This document shows positions 49,575-57,987 of a stretch of 64,000 nt of DNA, piece by piece. Source of the DNA: Anaerolineae bacterium (GTDB lineage Bacteria > Chloroflexota > Anaerolineae > 4572-78 > J111). Under the pieces are notes generated by a model. The model made no database searches, was not told the origin of the DNA, and saw only the letters and a program-made list of their open reading frames with translations. The first letter of the stretch is position 1. Every line of letters begins with the position of its first letter. The translations under genes were made by a program, and so were the position numbers. The stretch is taken from NCBI GenBank assembly GCA_023382535.1, contig JAHDWA010000051.1, forward strand, positions 1 to 64,000. Direction: 5' to 3'.

Positions 49575-49877
49575 ATGAAAAACAGTACTACTCCTCAACT
49601 CAATGATGACTTGTATCTGGATATCCTCTTTCCGGAGGCAGTAAAGCAAGAGGATATTGAAATTGTCACTCCGGCTACTTGGGACACTCCTGGGCTTGTG
49701 CGCATTGGCAAAGCCATCCTCAAAGAAAATCCCCAGAACACGGCAACCAAGTTTTTGATGTCATGGGTTGGCGGCGACCAGAAGATCGGCGCTGTGATCC
49801 CTGCGGACATGTTGGATGCACCGTTCGAGTCGGTCTATAAGATTGACCCAGCCTCCTTGAAGAAGCGAGACAGTTAG
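49575..49877 (+). CDS. Hypothetical protein, 100 aa
   Basis: I do not recognise it. AAAGGA precedes the ATG and the gene has a clear promoter/operator and leader. The product is acidic and soluble with few predicted secondary elements (DDLYLDILFPEAVKQEDIEIVTPATWDTPGLVRIG). The regulated promoter suggests a real gene with conditional expression. Confidence 0.6.
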   Translation: MKNSTTPQLNDDLYLDILFPEAVKQEDIEIVTPATWDTPGLVRIGKAILKENPQNTATKFLMSWVGGDQKIGAVIPADMLDAPFESVYKIDPASLKKRDS

Positions 49878-50203
49878 CCAACTGACGCTACCATCAATAG
49901 GACCCTGTGCTACTTATAGATGATAACCTTACGGAAGTAATTGACCTGATGAACGACATCCATCGATAATATTTTCCTCGATATTATGCCCGGTTGTCAG
50001 ACACTCTACAGACGGGTGCAGCCTACGTTTGATCATCGCTTGTCTGGCCCTCCGATACCTTACCGATCATTACCACAAAAAGCTTAATAAGCGATGCCAC
50101 TCAGAATAACTTGCTCTTTAATGAAGAGATGTGCGACCGACTTGGCGCGACAGTGTTTTCAGGCTGATGTTACCCTTAAGTCAAAAGAAAAGAGGATACC
50201 CAA
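49878..50203. other. 326 bp gap without recognised features
   Basis: No convincing reading frame, tRNA or repeat. A short stretch (VLLIDDNLTEVIDLMNDIH) in one frame faintly resembles a receiver-domain start but is followed by stops; I regard it as chance or a remnant. Confidence 0.4.
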
Positions 50204-50722
50204 ATGCTGGATAATCAACAATCTATTCACCCTGTCCTCAAAAGGCCGATAGATAGCTTTCACTATTGGGACCTCAGTGCTGACCGGATGGTAAAGCACC
50301 TGCCCCCAAGCTCCTTCACAATTGTCGCGGCGATAAAAAATGAGGGGAACTGCACCGGTTGGAATTTATACGACCGGCAGGGCCGGTATTATCAAACCAC
50401 GTGGAGTTTGGAGTTGTCTGGTAACAATCCGGATTCATTCTTCACCGAATCTGAGTATCAGGAAGCGCAGGCACAGGAGGAGATGGGCAGACTGCTTGAT
50501 ATCCTGGAAAAATTATCTCTATCCGAGTGGCCCATGTTTACCTACCTGGAAGAGTTTTTGCAGCAAGAGGCCAATCCTGTTTGGCTGGTCAACCATAAGA
50601 CTGAACTTGAAAAAATTGTAGCTGAAACCAGGATGCGTAGTGAACATACGCGAGAGATTGTAAGACGATGTGTACTGACCTTAAGACCCATACCGTCCCC
50701 TTACATCCCTCAAGGGTTTTGA
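50204..50722 (+). CDS. Unknown protein A1 of a duplicated gene pair
   Basis: 172 aa. The N-terminal half is beta-rich (FTIVAAIKNEGNCTGWNLYDRQGRYYQTTWSLELSG) and unlike its paralogue. The C-terminal ~90 residues (LLDILEKLSLSEWPMFTYLEEFLQQEANPVWLVNHKTELEKIVAETRMRSEHTREIVRRC) resemble the whole of A2 at 51909. The partner gene B1 starts inside its last codons. A soluble protein of unknown role. Confidence 0.6.
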   Translation: MLDNQQSIHPVLKRPIDSFHYWDLSADRMVKHLPPSSFTIVAAIKNEGNCTGWNLYDRQGRYYQTTWSLELSGNNPDSFFTESEYQEAQAQEEMGRLLDILEKLSLSEWPMFTYLEEFLQQEANPVWLVNHKTELEKIVAETRMRSEHTREIVRRCVLTLRPIPSPYIPQGF

Positions 50723-51564
50723 GATTAGACGAGATTCTCAAAATGCTTCGCCCGATTCGCTTGGATGCTTTGTGTGACGTTTTGACAATCGAGTCGCGCC
50801 GGCTGAAGGCGCTTCGATTGGTTTACGATTTTTTCCCCGCCGAAATCCCGAATATCTTGCCCTGCAGCAACTGGTGGGACGTTACCGCCTACTTTTTGCG
50901 TCAGGTGAATGCCACCTGGTTCGAGATTGACTGGGCGAGCATCGACGGCATCTTCCAGTGGTCGCATGAGGAACAGTGGTCGTTGTTATACGACTTACAC
51001 CACCCTCTTGATGACGCGTCCGAAATAGAAGGGGCGATGGACTCATCGAAATGGTTGGCTAAAATCCTTGATGTAGTACCGGTCAATTGCTTAGGCTTCT
51101 GGGACGATTTTGGTGGAGGCGGTAGCGATATCGACGAGTACCCGCCGCTTGAACTTTTGCGTTACTTGCTAATGCCCGCTTCACCCTATCCTACTAAGAC
51201 CTGGGATGAGTTTTTTGTCAAGTATGACGTACATGATTTCGAGTGGACAGACGAGGACCGAACAGTGGCCTGGGAATGGCTGCAAGGAGTGGGGTGGTCG
51301 GACCTCTACTCGGCTGAACCGTTATGCTGGCTGCCGGAATTGGCTCGGTATGCCTGCGCCTCTACCGGTAACTTCATCCTCGACCGTGCACCTCACTTCC
51401 TCTTGTGGGAGTTGGAGGATTGGTATCGCTGGGATAACCTGGACCAGGTAATAGCGGATTGGGAAGCTGCTCAGATTGTCCAAGGTAAAGCTAAAGCCCT
51501 GACCGCCTGGGCCGAAAGCAAACACGAGCGACAACTGCTTTTTAATCTTATTACCAAACAATAA
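50668..51564 (+). CDS. Unknown protein B1 of a duplicated gene pair
   Basis: 298 aa, soluble, rich in Trp/Asp/Glu. It aligns over its length with B2 at 52157 (RPIRLDALCDVL...RRLKALRLVYDFFPAE, PPLELLRYLL, EWTDEDRTVAWEWLQ, EPLCWLPELARYACA). The ATG lies within the RRC codons of A1, so the two overlap by 55 bases; the second pair uses the same overlap, which supports the start. Not recognised as any known family. Conserved Trp and Asp/Glu positions could be functional. Confidence 0.65.
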   Translation: MCTDLKTHTVPLHPSRVLRLDEILKMLRPIRLDALCDVLTIESRRLKALRLVYDFFPAEIPNILPCSNWWDVTAYFLRQVNATWFEIDWASIDGIFQWSHEEQWSLLYDLHHPLDDASEIEGAMDSSKWLAKILDVVPVNCLGFWDDFGGGGSDIDEYPPLELLRYLLMPASPYPTKTWDEFFVKYDVHDFEWTDEDRTVAWEWLQGVGWSDLYSAEPLCWLPELARYACASTGNFILDRAPHFLLWELEDWYRWDNLDQVIADWEAAQIVQGKAKALTAWAESKHERQLLFNLITKQ

Positions 51565-51908
51565 GGTGCCTCCATAACTGCGGAAGCAGTTCATCATACT
51601 CACACTGGCTTTGAGACCGGTCGCGTCCAATCGGACGGTCACAAATTGAGCAGCAGCCACGAGTATCGCTGCTGAGCCAACGACCCGACTCACCGACCCA
51701 CATTCATTAACACTGACAGGTGGATTTCAAAATGGAAAACCCAGGGAAGACGCTTAAGTCCTGCCCCAGCCCCTAACTGGAATCGAGGCCGAACCGTTAA
51801 GCAGGAACGAGTTTATTTCCTCACCTGTCGACGATCCTCAGCCGATCAATCAAAATACTGAAGCAGCTCGACAAGTTCCGGGATCACGCTTAAAGAAGGA
51901 TAAACCTT
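51565..51908. other. 344 bp spacer between the two gene pairs
   Basis: No gene is credible. The last 50 bases lead into the A2 ribosome site. The spacer may contain a decayed end of the upstream duplication, but I see no clear match. Confidence 0.4.
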
Positions 51909-52196
51909 ATGCCGACACAAACCCGGTATATCACCCCTCCCTCCATCTTCGACATCAGAAGCCCCGCCGACCTCATCGAGCGGCTTTTAATGCTGGAACC
52001 CGCTCAACCACCCCCTTTACTACAACTGTTTGCCAAAATGCTTGCCGGCGAATTCTCTGCCGATCCGGATCTATTGATGACACACGCCGACGAATTTCAA
52101 GCGCTTATTGACGAAGTTTATGAGACGGCTCATCAAACGCAGGAGATCATACAACGATGCTTACAACTTCAACCAGGCTCCTCGACCCGGGTCTGA
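51909..52196 (+). CDS. Unknown protein A2 of a duplicated gene pair
   Basis: 95 aa, helical. It resembles the C-terminal half of A1 (LIERLLMLEPAQPPPLLQLFAKMLAGEFSADPDLLMTHADEFQALIDEVYETAHQTQEIIQRC). AGAAGGAT precedes the ATG. Its end overlaps B2 by 40 bases in the same way as A1/B1. Confidence 0.6.
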   Translation: MPTQTRYITPPSIFDIRSPADLIERLLMLEPAQPPPLLQLFAKMLAGEFSADPDLLMTHADEFQALIDEVYETAHQTQEIIQRCLQLQPGSSTRV

Positions 52197-53038
52197 CCAC
52201 CCTCCCAGGCAGAAATATCCTCTCCCCAAAGGTGGTAGCCCGACTCCAGCCGATTCGTCTCGTAGTAGCGGGCTGGGCTTTTTCCCCCGAACCCCGACGA
52301 ATCATGGCCTTACATCTGGTCAAGCAATTCTTTCCAGAGCATTTGCCGGAAGCCTTCCTTAAGGGCGACTGGGTCGAGACACTCTGGTTTTTCCTGGGAC
52401 TGGTTGACGAGCAAAAATGGTTCGAGTTAGACTGGCATAATCTGGAGGCCCTTTATGAGTGGTACCATCAAGAATACGCTCCTGAACCGGAAGAGGAATA
52501 TGACAGCCCCTATTGGATTGAGCAAATCCTCCGCCGCATCCCGGCGAGATGTTACGGATTTTGCCCCAATGGAGATGAATTCGAGGACGTCACCGCTCAT
52601 CCTCCCCTTGAACTGCTCAATATCCTCCTGACGCCCGGCGGACACCAGGTTTCGAGCACTTTAAGGGATCTGGTGGGTGACGAGCGGTTATGTGCCCTTG
52701 AGTGGGATAAGGAGGATCAAATCTCTGCCTGGCAATGGTTGAAGGCACAGAACCTGGAGAACTCACTGCCGGAACCCCTTTGCTGGTTACTTGAAGTAGC
52801 CCGCTATGCTTGTGGGGAAACCAGTAATGGCCTATTGGATGCCGATCCGTGTCTGGAAGGGTGGGAATACTTCGAAAATAGCTGGACAGCCGAAAACATT
52901 GAGTATTTGCAAGCTGAAAATCAGGAAGCTCAGACGATTCTGGAACACGTCCGGCAATTTGAAGCTTGGGCCAGGGGACCGGAAGAAATGCAGTGGTTGT
53001 TCGATTTCTTAACTGGAAAATTGGAGGTTATTGCCTAG
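52157..53038 (+). CDS. Unknown protein B2 of a duplicated gene pair
   Basis: 293 aa paralogue of B1. Shared blocks include LQPIRLVV, RRIMALHLVKQFFPEH, WFELDWHNLEALYEWYHQE, HPPLELLNILL, ALEWDKEDQISAWQWLKAQ and EPLCWLLEVARYACG. Divergence between the pairs is considerable, so the duplication is not recent. No domain is recognised. Confidence 0.65.
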   Translation: MLTTSTRLLDPGLTTLPGRNILSPKVVARLQPIRLVVAGWAFSPEPRRIMALHLVKQFFPEHLPEAFLKGDWVETLWFFLGLVDEQKWFELDWHNLEALYEWYHQEYAPEPEEEYDSPYWIEQILRRIPARCYGFCPNGDEFEDVTAHPPLELLNILLTPGGHQVSSTLRDLVGDERLCALEWDKEDQISAWQWLKAQNLENSLPEPLCWLLEVARYACGETSNGLLDADPCLEGWEYFENSWTAENIEYLQAENQEAQTILEHVRQFEAWARGPEEMQWLFDFLTGKLEVIA

Positions 53039-53660
53039 ATGATGCGAACTCAAGACTCGCTACCGCATCGCACCATAACCGATCCGGTTCCGCCTGGCCG
53101 GATGAGCATGTTTTTCATGGCTGGGTTTCCACAGCTAACCGCATCAGGTTCGGCTTTAGATGACTTGTTTTTGTCAGAAGCAGAAGAAGGTGGCAAGAAG
53201 ATCAATTTTCTCGCCTTTCTTGTCTTTTTACGTGACTGGACGGCGACCCGGTTTGACTTACCGGAGCGGGCGGCAAATCAGATGGAAGATATCGTGATCT
53301 TCTCTTCAGCCGTCTTTATTTGCCAGGCTAACGTGCTGGATAGCCGTTTTGATAACACTCATTCGGAAGGGCAAGGTTATCATTTGATCGTTACTAACCC
53401 CCCTTTCTCAGGAACGGTTCACCCGCAACTCCTGCCTGCCAACCTGAGTTGGTTAAAGGGATCTCTGCCGGGGGGTGTTTTTGACCCTTATAGCGGTATT
53501 GCTACCCAGATTCTGATCTTTCGACGTGGTGGCCAAAGTGAGTCGGTGTGGTTTTATAGAATCTTCGGCCCGAAAACCCATCGGTCGCCTTGCGCCGATA
53601 GGATGAAGGGCCGTTTTCCGGCTACACTTTCTGACACATCCCTTTGCGCCAGCGCAATGG
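53039..53660 (+). pseudogene. Remnant of a type I N6-adenine DNA methylase (HsdM-like)
   Basis: The frame keeps HLIVTNPPFSG (the NPPF catalytic motif) and GGVFDPYSGIATQILIFRRGGQSESVWFYRI (HsdM motif around the PYSGV.T.ILIF block). The ~100 residues that should separate them are missing, and the N-terminal helical part is also reduced. The frame runs into the end of the IscB element at 53622. It is inactive as a methylase. Confidence 0.7.
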
Positions 53661-54944
53661 CGACACGAGTGCTGTCTTCACCGGTTTGGGCAGGCCATCC
53701 AGTTTGATGTAAGCCCCATAGTTCTGGATGCCTTTGACTACATATTTCTGCCCCGCAAATCGGACCAGGTCGCCCGGTTGGTAAGGGTAACGCTGCCGCC
53801 GAATACTGACCCGGCCTTTGGAGAGCTTCTCGCCCCGATAGACGTGCAGATTTTCTCCACTCAAGTTCTTGTTGCGAGTTCGTCGCCCGCTGAACAACTT
53901 CTGCCCGCTGGTTTTCTTGCCGGTGCGGGTGTCAAGATACTGGGCGTCATAGAACTTCTGGAGCGAGCGGTTGTTGCGCCGGATCTGCTCCAGATAGAGC
54001 GTCTCGGCCCGGGTCTGGGTTGTCCCGCCAGCTATGACAAAGGCATCGTGGTGATGGCTCTTGGATAGACTCAGCGCGATCCGCTTGCTCTTGGTCACAT
54101 AGCCGTAGGTTGCCTCGGCTTCCAGGGCCTCGGTCAAGCGCCAGCGGACGGTGGTCATGAAAGTCTCCGGCCTGAAAGAGTTGAGCTTGGGCTGCCAGCC
54201 GTGCAGGAAACCACGGGGTTGATGGTTGGCCGGGGTGTGACAAAAGACACACAGGGTAATCAGGTTGTCCGGGCGGTCGCTGTGGTCCCCCTGCCAGTAG
54301 CCCAGGTGATGGACTTGCAGGGGTTTGGGTTTGTCAAGGTGAGCACAGGTCGGGTTCTGGCACTCGTGTCCATCCCGATGCAGAATGTACTCGCGCACAT
54401 TCCAGAAGTTCGCCTGCTCGCCCTGCTGATACTCGACCCCGCTGATCCCCGGCGTCTTTAAGGCCTGGATGTCAAAGTTGGCCACTTCGATGGTCAATCG
54501 CCGGATGGGGACCAGACCCCGCAATTTCTGCTCGGCCAATTGAATGTGGCTGTCCAGTTTGTGCTGGATCGAGGGCGCCAGCCAATCTTCCGGCTGGTAT
54601 TGGCGGTTGCCCCGGGGCTTGCGGTGGCGCAGACGACCACGCCGGGTCCGCCGGTACATCGCGCGCTCTTCGCGCCGTTCGACCATCCCTTCCAGTAGGG
54701 TTAGCTCTCCGCCGACCAGCTCCTCGGTTTCATTGACAGCCGCAAAGCCGACGTGGCCGTAGCCGGCGTCGATGCCTCCATCGGCCGCCTGTACGTAGCC
54801 GCTTGACCCGTGCAGCAGCCGGATCTGGTAGGGGTTGTAGCCTACCGGCTCAGCCTTGCCGCTCTCACACAGCAACCGCGCCTTCCGCTCGGTCGTCGGC
54901 ATCAGCTGCCGGCCTGCTTTGTTGAGCACATACACCTTACCCAC
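53622..54944 (-). CDS. iscB: IscB RNA-guided nuclease
   Basis: 440 aa from a GTG start. PLMP-type N-terminus (GRQLMPTTERKARLLCESGKA), RuvC-I with Asp (GGIDAGYGHVGFA) and bridge helix RRTRRGRLRHRKPR. RuvC-II has Glu (RLTIEVANFDIQ). The HNH domain (CQNPTCAHLDKPKPLQVHHLGYWQGDHSDRPDNLITLCVFCH) is intact, RuvC-III is SKSHHHDAFVIAGG, and a target-interaction C-terminus follows. All catalytic residues are visible. This is the Cas9 ancestor family of IS200/IS605-type elements; it cuts DNA guided by an omegaRNA encoded upstream. No TnpA transposase is adjacent. Confidence 0.92.
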   Translation of the reverse strand: MGKVYVLNKAGRQLMPTTERKARLLCESGKAEPVGYNPYQIRLLHGSSGYVQAADGGIDAGYGHVGFAAVNETEELVGGELTLLEGMVERREERAMYRRTRRGRLRHRKPRGNRQYQPEDWLAPSIQHKLDSHIQLAEQKLRGLVPIRRLTIEVANFDIQALKTPGISGVEYQQGEQANFWNVREYILHRDGHECQNPTCAHLDKPKPLQVHHLGYWQGDHSDRPDNLITLCVFCHTPANHQPRGFLHGWQPKLNSFRPETFMTTVRWRLTEALEAEATYGYVTKSKRIALSLSKSHHHDAFVIAGGTTQTRAETLYLEQIRRNNRSLQKFYDAQYLDTRTGKKTSGQKLFSGRRTRNKNLSGENLHVYRGEKLSKGRVSIRRQRYPYQPGDLVRFAGQKYVVKGIQNYGAYIKLDGLPKPVKTALVSPLRWRKGMCQKV

Positions 54945-55365
54945 ACTCTACTCCTTCACTAACTTGTTTTTGCAGGCTAACAAAAAGCCTGCCTCCCTTT
55001 ACGGGGAGTGGTCCACTTAGCCCATATTATCCCGAAGTTTGTTACTGGCCACACTTCTCCTACCCTCAGAGATGTTTAGTCGCCAGCCGCGCCGATCCGG
55101 ATGAGTGGAGTGTCCGGGACGCCTATCTATCCTCAGTGACCTGAGGAAATTTCCGGGTAATGTAGCCCAACCGGCCTTCGGGAAGAACCGGTCAGACTGA
55201 GGCTAGCCAACCGGGCTTGCAGGAATAAAGCTTTCCTCCAAGCCCACCGTTCCCATCAGGGACGGTGGGTAGTTGACGAGGTCGAAACGATGGAAACGGA
55301 TCGAGAGAGCCTTTTCAACAGAACAAGCGCACCGGGGGCCAGAGCTGGCTGGAACGGCGGGCCGA
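54945..55365 (-). ncRNA. Probable omegaRNA region of IscB
   Basis: About 320-400 bases upstream of iscB with no gene but dense pairing: GCAGGCT/AGCCTGC, CTCC/GGAG, CCGG-rich stems near 55173-55190, and CCCACCGT/ACGGTGGG (55240-55266). OmegaRNA scaffolds lie just here, directly before iscB, with the guide at the distal end. Exact ends and guide (perhaps just beyond ~55267) cannot be fixed by eye. Confidence 0.6.
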
Positions 55366-56001
55366 TTATACCTGGTAATCAAGTATTCGATGACACCAAT
55401 GTTTCAACTCATCAAGAGACATATCCCATTTCATTCGATTAACAGCAGAACAACAAAGGACAATGTTGCCTTTTATATATCCTTTTTCTGGTTCAATCTT
55501 GTCAATAGATACCGAAAAATGATTATCTCCATCAACTGTCATCTGAACGCCTGTATAAGAACATTTGCCTTGTTGTTGTGTCCAGAGTTCCATCAAGTCT
55601 TTATCCGTTATGGAAAATGGTATACCTCTTCTCAAAGAACGCATTTGGGCGGCCCTTCTTCTGGATTTCAAGCCACCTTCAATACTGCGGCCTTCGCGGT
55701 TTATTCTCTCGTCTCTCTCACACTCCCGGCAATACCCAAATCCCCGTCTGAAATTCTCAGAGGTAAGGGGTTTAATAGTATTGCATTTCCAGCACAATTT
55801 GAGTCCCTTCGCCTTCAATTCGTCTACTTCTCGAAGGCGTTTGGCTTTATCGGAACGAAGGTCAAGGTTTTTACACTTGGAAGCTATGCTCCCGGTATGT
55901 CTATTGAGCAATTTACCAATTTCAACATAGGTAAGGCCATTTGAAATGTGCTGTTTCAATTGTTCGATTTCGTCATCAGTCCAGAGTTTATATGCCTGCA
56001 T
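55366..56001 (-). CDS. HNH endonuclease with N-terminal DNA-binding region
   Basis: 211 aa. Residues 1-50 are a SANT/Myb-like or HTH region (WTDDEIEQLKQHISNGLTYVEIGKLLNRHTGSIASKCKNL). A CWKC...CREC pair follows (~75-100). Residues ~140-205 resemble phage/homing HNH-type nucleases (GKCSYTGVQM...SVSIDKIEPEKGYIKGNIVLCCSAVNRMK). GAGG precedes the ATG. It lies where the downstream half of the neighbouring tnpB should be, so it may have inserted there or replaced it. Confidence 0.75.
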   Translation of the reverse strand: MQAYKLWTDDEIEQLKQHISNGLTYVEIGKLLNRHTGSIASKCKNLDLRSDKAKRLREVDELKAKGLKLCWKCNTIKPLTSENFRRGFGYCRECERDERINREGRSIEGGLKSRRRAAQMRSLRRGIPFSITDKDLMELWTQQQGKCSYTGVQMTVDGDNHFSVSIDKIEPEKGYIKGNIVLCCSAVNRMKWDMSLDELKHWCHRILDYQV

Positions 56002-56032
56002 TATAATTCCTCAAACAAAAGATTTGAAGGAT

Positions 56033-56374
56033 TTATATCACACACGTGATAGGATAGCAAATATAACGGGGATAGCCTGGCTTCTCGCCTTGTCTAATCC
56101 GGCGAAAGAAGGCGTCAAAGGCTTTATCCAACCGGCGCAAGGTCTGCTGAACCGAGGTGTAGTTGACAAAAGCGGCATCCTCATCAAAATCCCGTATCGC
56201 TTTGAGTTGGTTAGCCTGGTCAACATAGCTAAGGCTCTTTCGGTTCATTCTCCAGGCCAATCGGCGCTCGGTCAGAGCATCGTTATACAAGCCCCGGTGA
56301 ATTTCCAGGATGCAGTCAAGCGTCTGGCGATGTTCTCGATTCGAAAAAAGACGGTACTTGTAAGAGAGATTCAT
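56033..56374 (-). pseudogene. TnpB (IS200/IS605 OrfB) N-terminal fragment
   Basis: About 104 codons matching the start of TnpB: YKYRLFSNREHRQTLDCILEIHRGLYNDALTERR..., then YTSVQQTLRRLDKAFDAFFRRIRQGEKPGYPR. The reading stops six codons after GEKPGYPR. The RuvC and zinc-finger regions are absent, so it is inactive. Confidence 0.8.
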
Positions 56375-56471
56375 TCGATACCTTCAGATTTAGCTTTTTC
56401 TCTTTGGATAGCTCTTTGAGTAGCCTTTCAGCCTCTGGGCTAAGACGAGAACTAGTTGATTTATCTTTCAT
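56375..56471 (-). CDS. Possible short peptide upstream of the tnpB fragment
   Basis: An ATG at 56471 opens a charged frame (MKDKSTSSRLSPEAERLLKELSKEKKLNL...) that runs into the tnpB fragment in another frame. It may be a small DNA-binding protein or chance; no ribosome site stands out. Confidence 0.25.
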
Positions 56472-56610
56472 ATGGCCTTACGCAGATAGACACGCCCAGC
56501 CACTCGTTGCTGTCATCACCGGTAATGTCATATATCTGGTTGGCATTGCCCGTGTTTTGAACCAGACCCCGGCTCTTGCCCTTGAAGGTCGAGACGATTT
56601 TTTGCTCCGC

Positions 56611-57177
56611 TTACTCTGGGCGGGGATAAATCGTCTCTATTTTGGCTGTTTCTATAACTACTTCGTCCAGGATTTCAAATGTGGTCCCGTTCGCCATTTT
56701 GGTCATTAGTTCATCCCGGCAACTCTGGCAGCGGTTAACGGTGTAAGGTTCACCGCCGGATTGTAGGGTGAGTTGATAGCGGGCTATTTTGCGGCAACGA
56801 ATCAGGGTCAGGCTATTGCTGCTGGGGCTGCGGTAGTAGGCATCACAGCGCGGCTTGTTAAGATTGGATTCGGCTTGGATCTTTTGGCTTGGGGCGATCT
56901 GGGCAGGAGCGTCCTGGGTCGGGATTCTGCGATAACGGCGGACCACTAGGTTAACTAAGGGTTCGGTCTCAACCAGTTCGTAGCCCTTGAGAAATGCTTG
57001 CACTTCGGGATTGGTTAGGGAGATGTTCTGGCTAAACGGCGGGCGTCTTGGGAAACCGGCCCGCTTAATCCAGGCGATAGGTGCATCAGGGTTGGGAGTG
57101 CAGTGGCAGCCGACTTTTTTGCTGGCGATTACCAGGTCAAAGATTGCCGGTTGGGTAACGGTAGAGGGAGTAGACAT
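56611..57177 (-). CDS. Hypothetical zinc-ribbon-like protein
   Basis: 188 aa. Two Cys pairs (CHCTPNPD and the later CRKIARYQL...NRCQSCRDEL) suggest a metal site. The start ATG overlaps the stop of the upstream gene (TAATG), so the two are translationally coupled. After the stop TAA the same frame stays open for 49 more codons (AEQKIVSTFKGKSRGLVQNTGNANQIYD... to 56461), so the original protein may have been longer. Not recognised. Confidence 0.6.
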   Translation of the reverse strand: MSTPSTVTQPAIFDLVIASKKVGCHCTPNPDAPIAWIKRAGFPRRPPFSQNISLTNPEVQAFLKGYELVETEPLVNLVVRRYRRIPTQDAPAQIAPSQKIQAESNLNKPRCDAYYRSPSSNSLTLIRCRKIARYQLTLQSGGEPYTVNRCQSCRDELMTKMANGTTFEILDEVVIETAKIETIYPRPE

Positions 57178-57452
57178 TACTGCCCCTCCTTAAATTCGCC
57201 CCTGTGCAGGGCTATGGCTAACATTCTGGCGCCAAAGGGGCTGGCCGCTGATAGAATGCGGACGGCGTAGTTGACGCATTTACTGATGTTGCGATTAATG
57301 AAAGAGCAGGCTGTTTTGCGCTTTTTGGAAGAGAAAATGGAGGCGGCCGCAAGTTTGGACGCTTTCACAGCGCGGAAATAATTAACGTCGGCATCTTGGG
57401 GTACTTTGACCCATTGGCCGCTTGAAAGTATAATCCTGTGTACACTTGCCAT
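57177..57452 (-). CDS. Hypothetical protein, 91 aa
   Basis: Basic protein (VPQDADVNYFRAVKASKLAAASIFSSKKRKTACSFINRNISKCVNYAVRIL). AAAGGA precedes the ATG and the stop overlaps the next gene's start. It is the first gene of a leftward pair, divergent from the HTH gene at 57733. No family is recognised. Confidence 0.55.
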   Translation of the reverse strand: MASVHRIILSSGQWVKVPQDADVNYFRAVKASKLAAASIFSSKKRKTACSFINRNISKCVNYAVRILSAASPFGARMLAIALHRGEFKEGQ

Positions 57453-57539
57453 TGGTGTGTCCTTTCCTGGGTGCTAATGGTGGGTCAGTTTTTGGGCCGC
57501 TTTGGTGTGACAGCACCGGGCGGCTTTTTTTATCCTTTG

Positions 57540-57720
57540 CCATTGTATCATAAAAGGATACATCTGTCAATCATATTACGATATTTTTATATCATATAAT
57601 GAAAATATAGACACAGTTATGTACTTTTGTATCGTTTTAGCATTGGCAAAATAAACCCCAAGCAGTGTATTATAAGATAGTTCGTAAAAGTTGACTTTTG
57701 TATCGTTTTTTGATAAAGTC
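57540..57720. promoter_or_regulatory. Divergent regulatory region with repeated TTTTGTATCGTTTT
   Basis: TTTTGTATCGTTTT occurs at 57627-57640 and 57695-57708, and GTATCATAAAAGGATAC is a near-palindrome at 57545-57561. The region is very AT-rich and lies between a leftward pair and a small HTH gene, which probably binds these sites (inference). Confidence 0.5.
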
Positions 57721-57732
57721 GGAGGTATGCCG

Positions 57733-57987
57733 ATGATAGTTAAACTTAAAAGTTACTTAGCGAAATTGGAAGATGAGGAGCGCTTCAAGTCGGTAGGTGA
57801 GCGTCGTGTAGTCCCCACTATTACTGATCTGGCTAAAGAGGCGGGGGTCAGTCGTGTTCAAATGCAAAGAGTAGTTAGTGGGGATATTCAAAGCCTAAAG
57901 CTAAGCGTAGGAGGAAGCATTATTAAAATTCTTCGTCAACGAGGCTTTGATACCGATATTAATGACATTCTAGAGTATCGTGACTAA
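57733..57987 (+). CDS. Small Cro/CI-type HTH regulator
   Basis: 84 aa. TITDLAKEAGVSRVQMQRVVSGDIQSLKLSVGGSIIKILRQRGFDTDINDIL is an XRE-type helix-turn-helix like those of short phage/plasmid repressors. GGAGG at 57721-57725 gives 7 bases to the ATG at 57733, better than the ATG at 57727. It probably controls its own divergent promoter region. Confidence 0.75.
   Translation: MIVKLKSYLAKLEDEERFKSVGERRVVPTITDLAKEAGVSRVQMQRVVSGDIQSLKLSVGGSIIKILRQRGFDTDINDILEYRD

Noticed and set aside
54201..54461. Forward frame opposite the iscB HNH region
   Set aside because: Antisense shadow of iscB; no domain or ribosome site.
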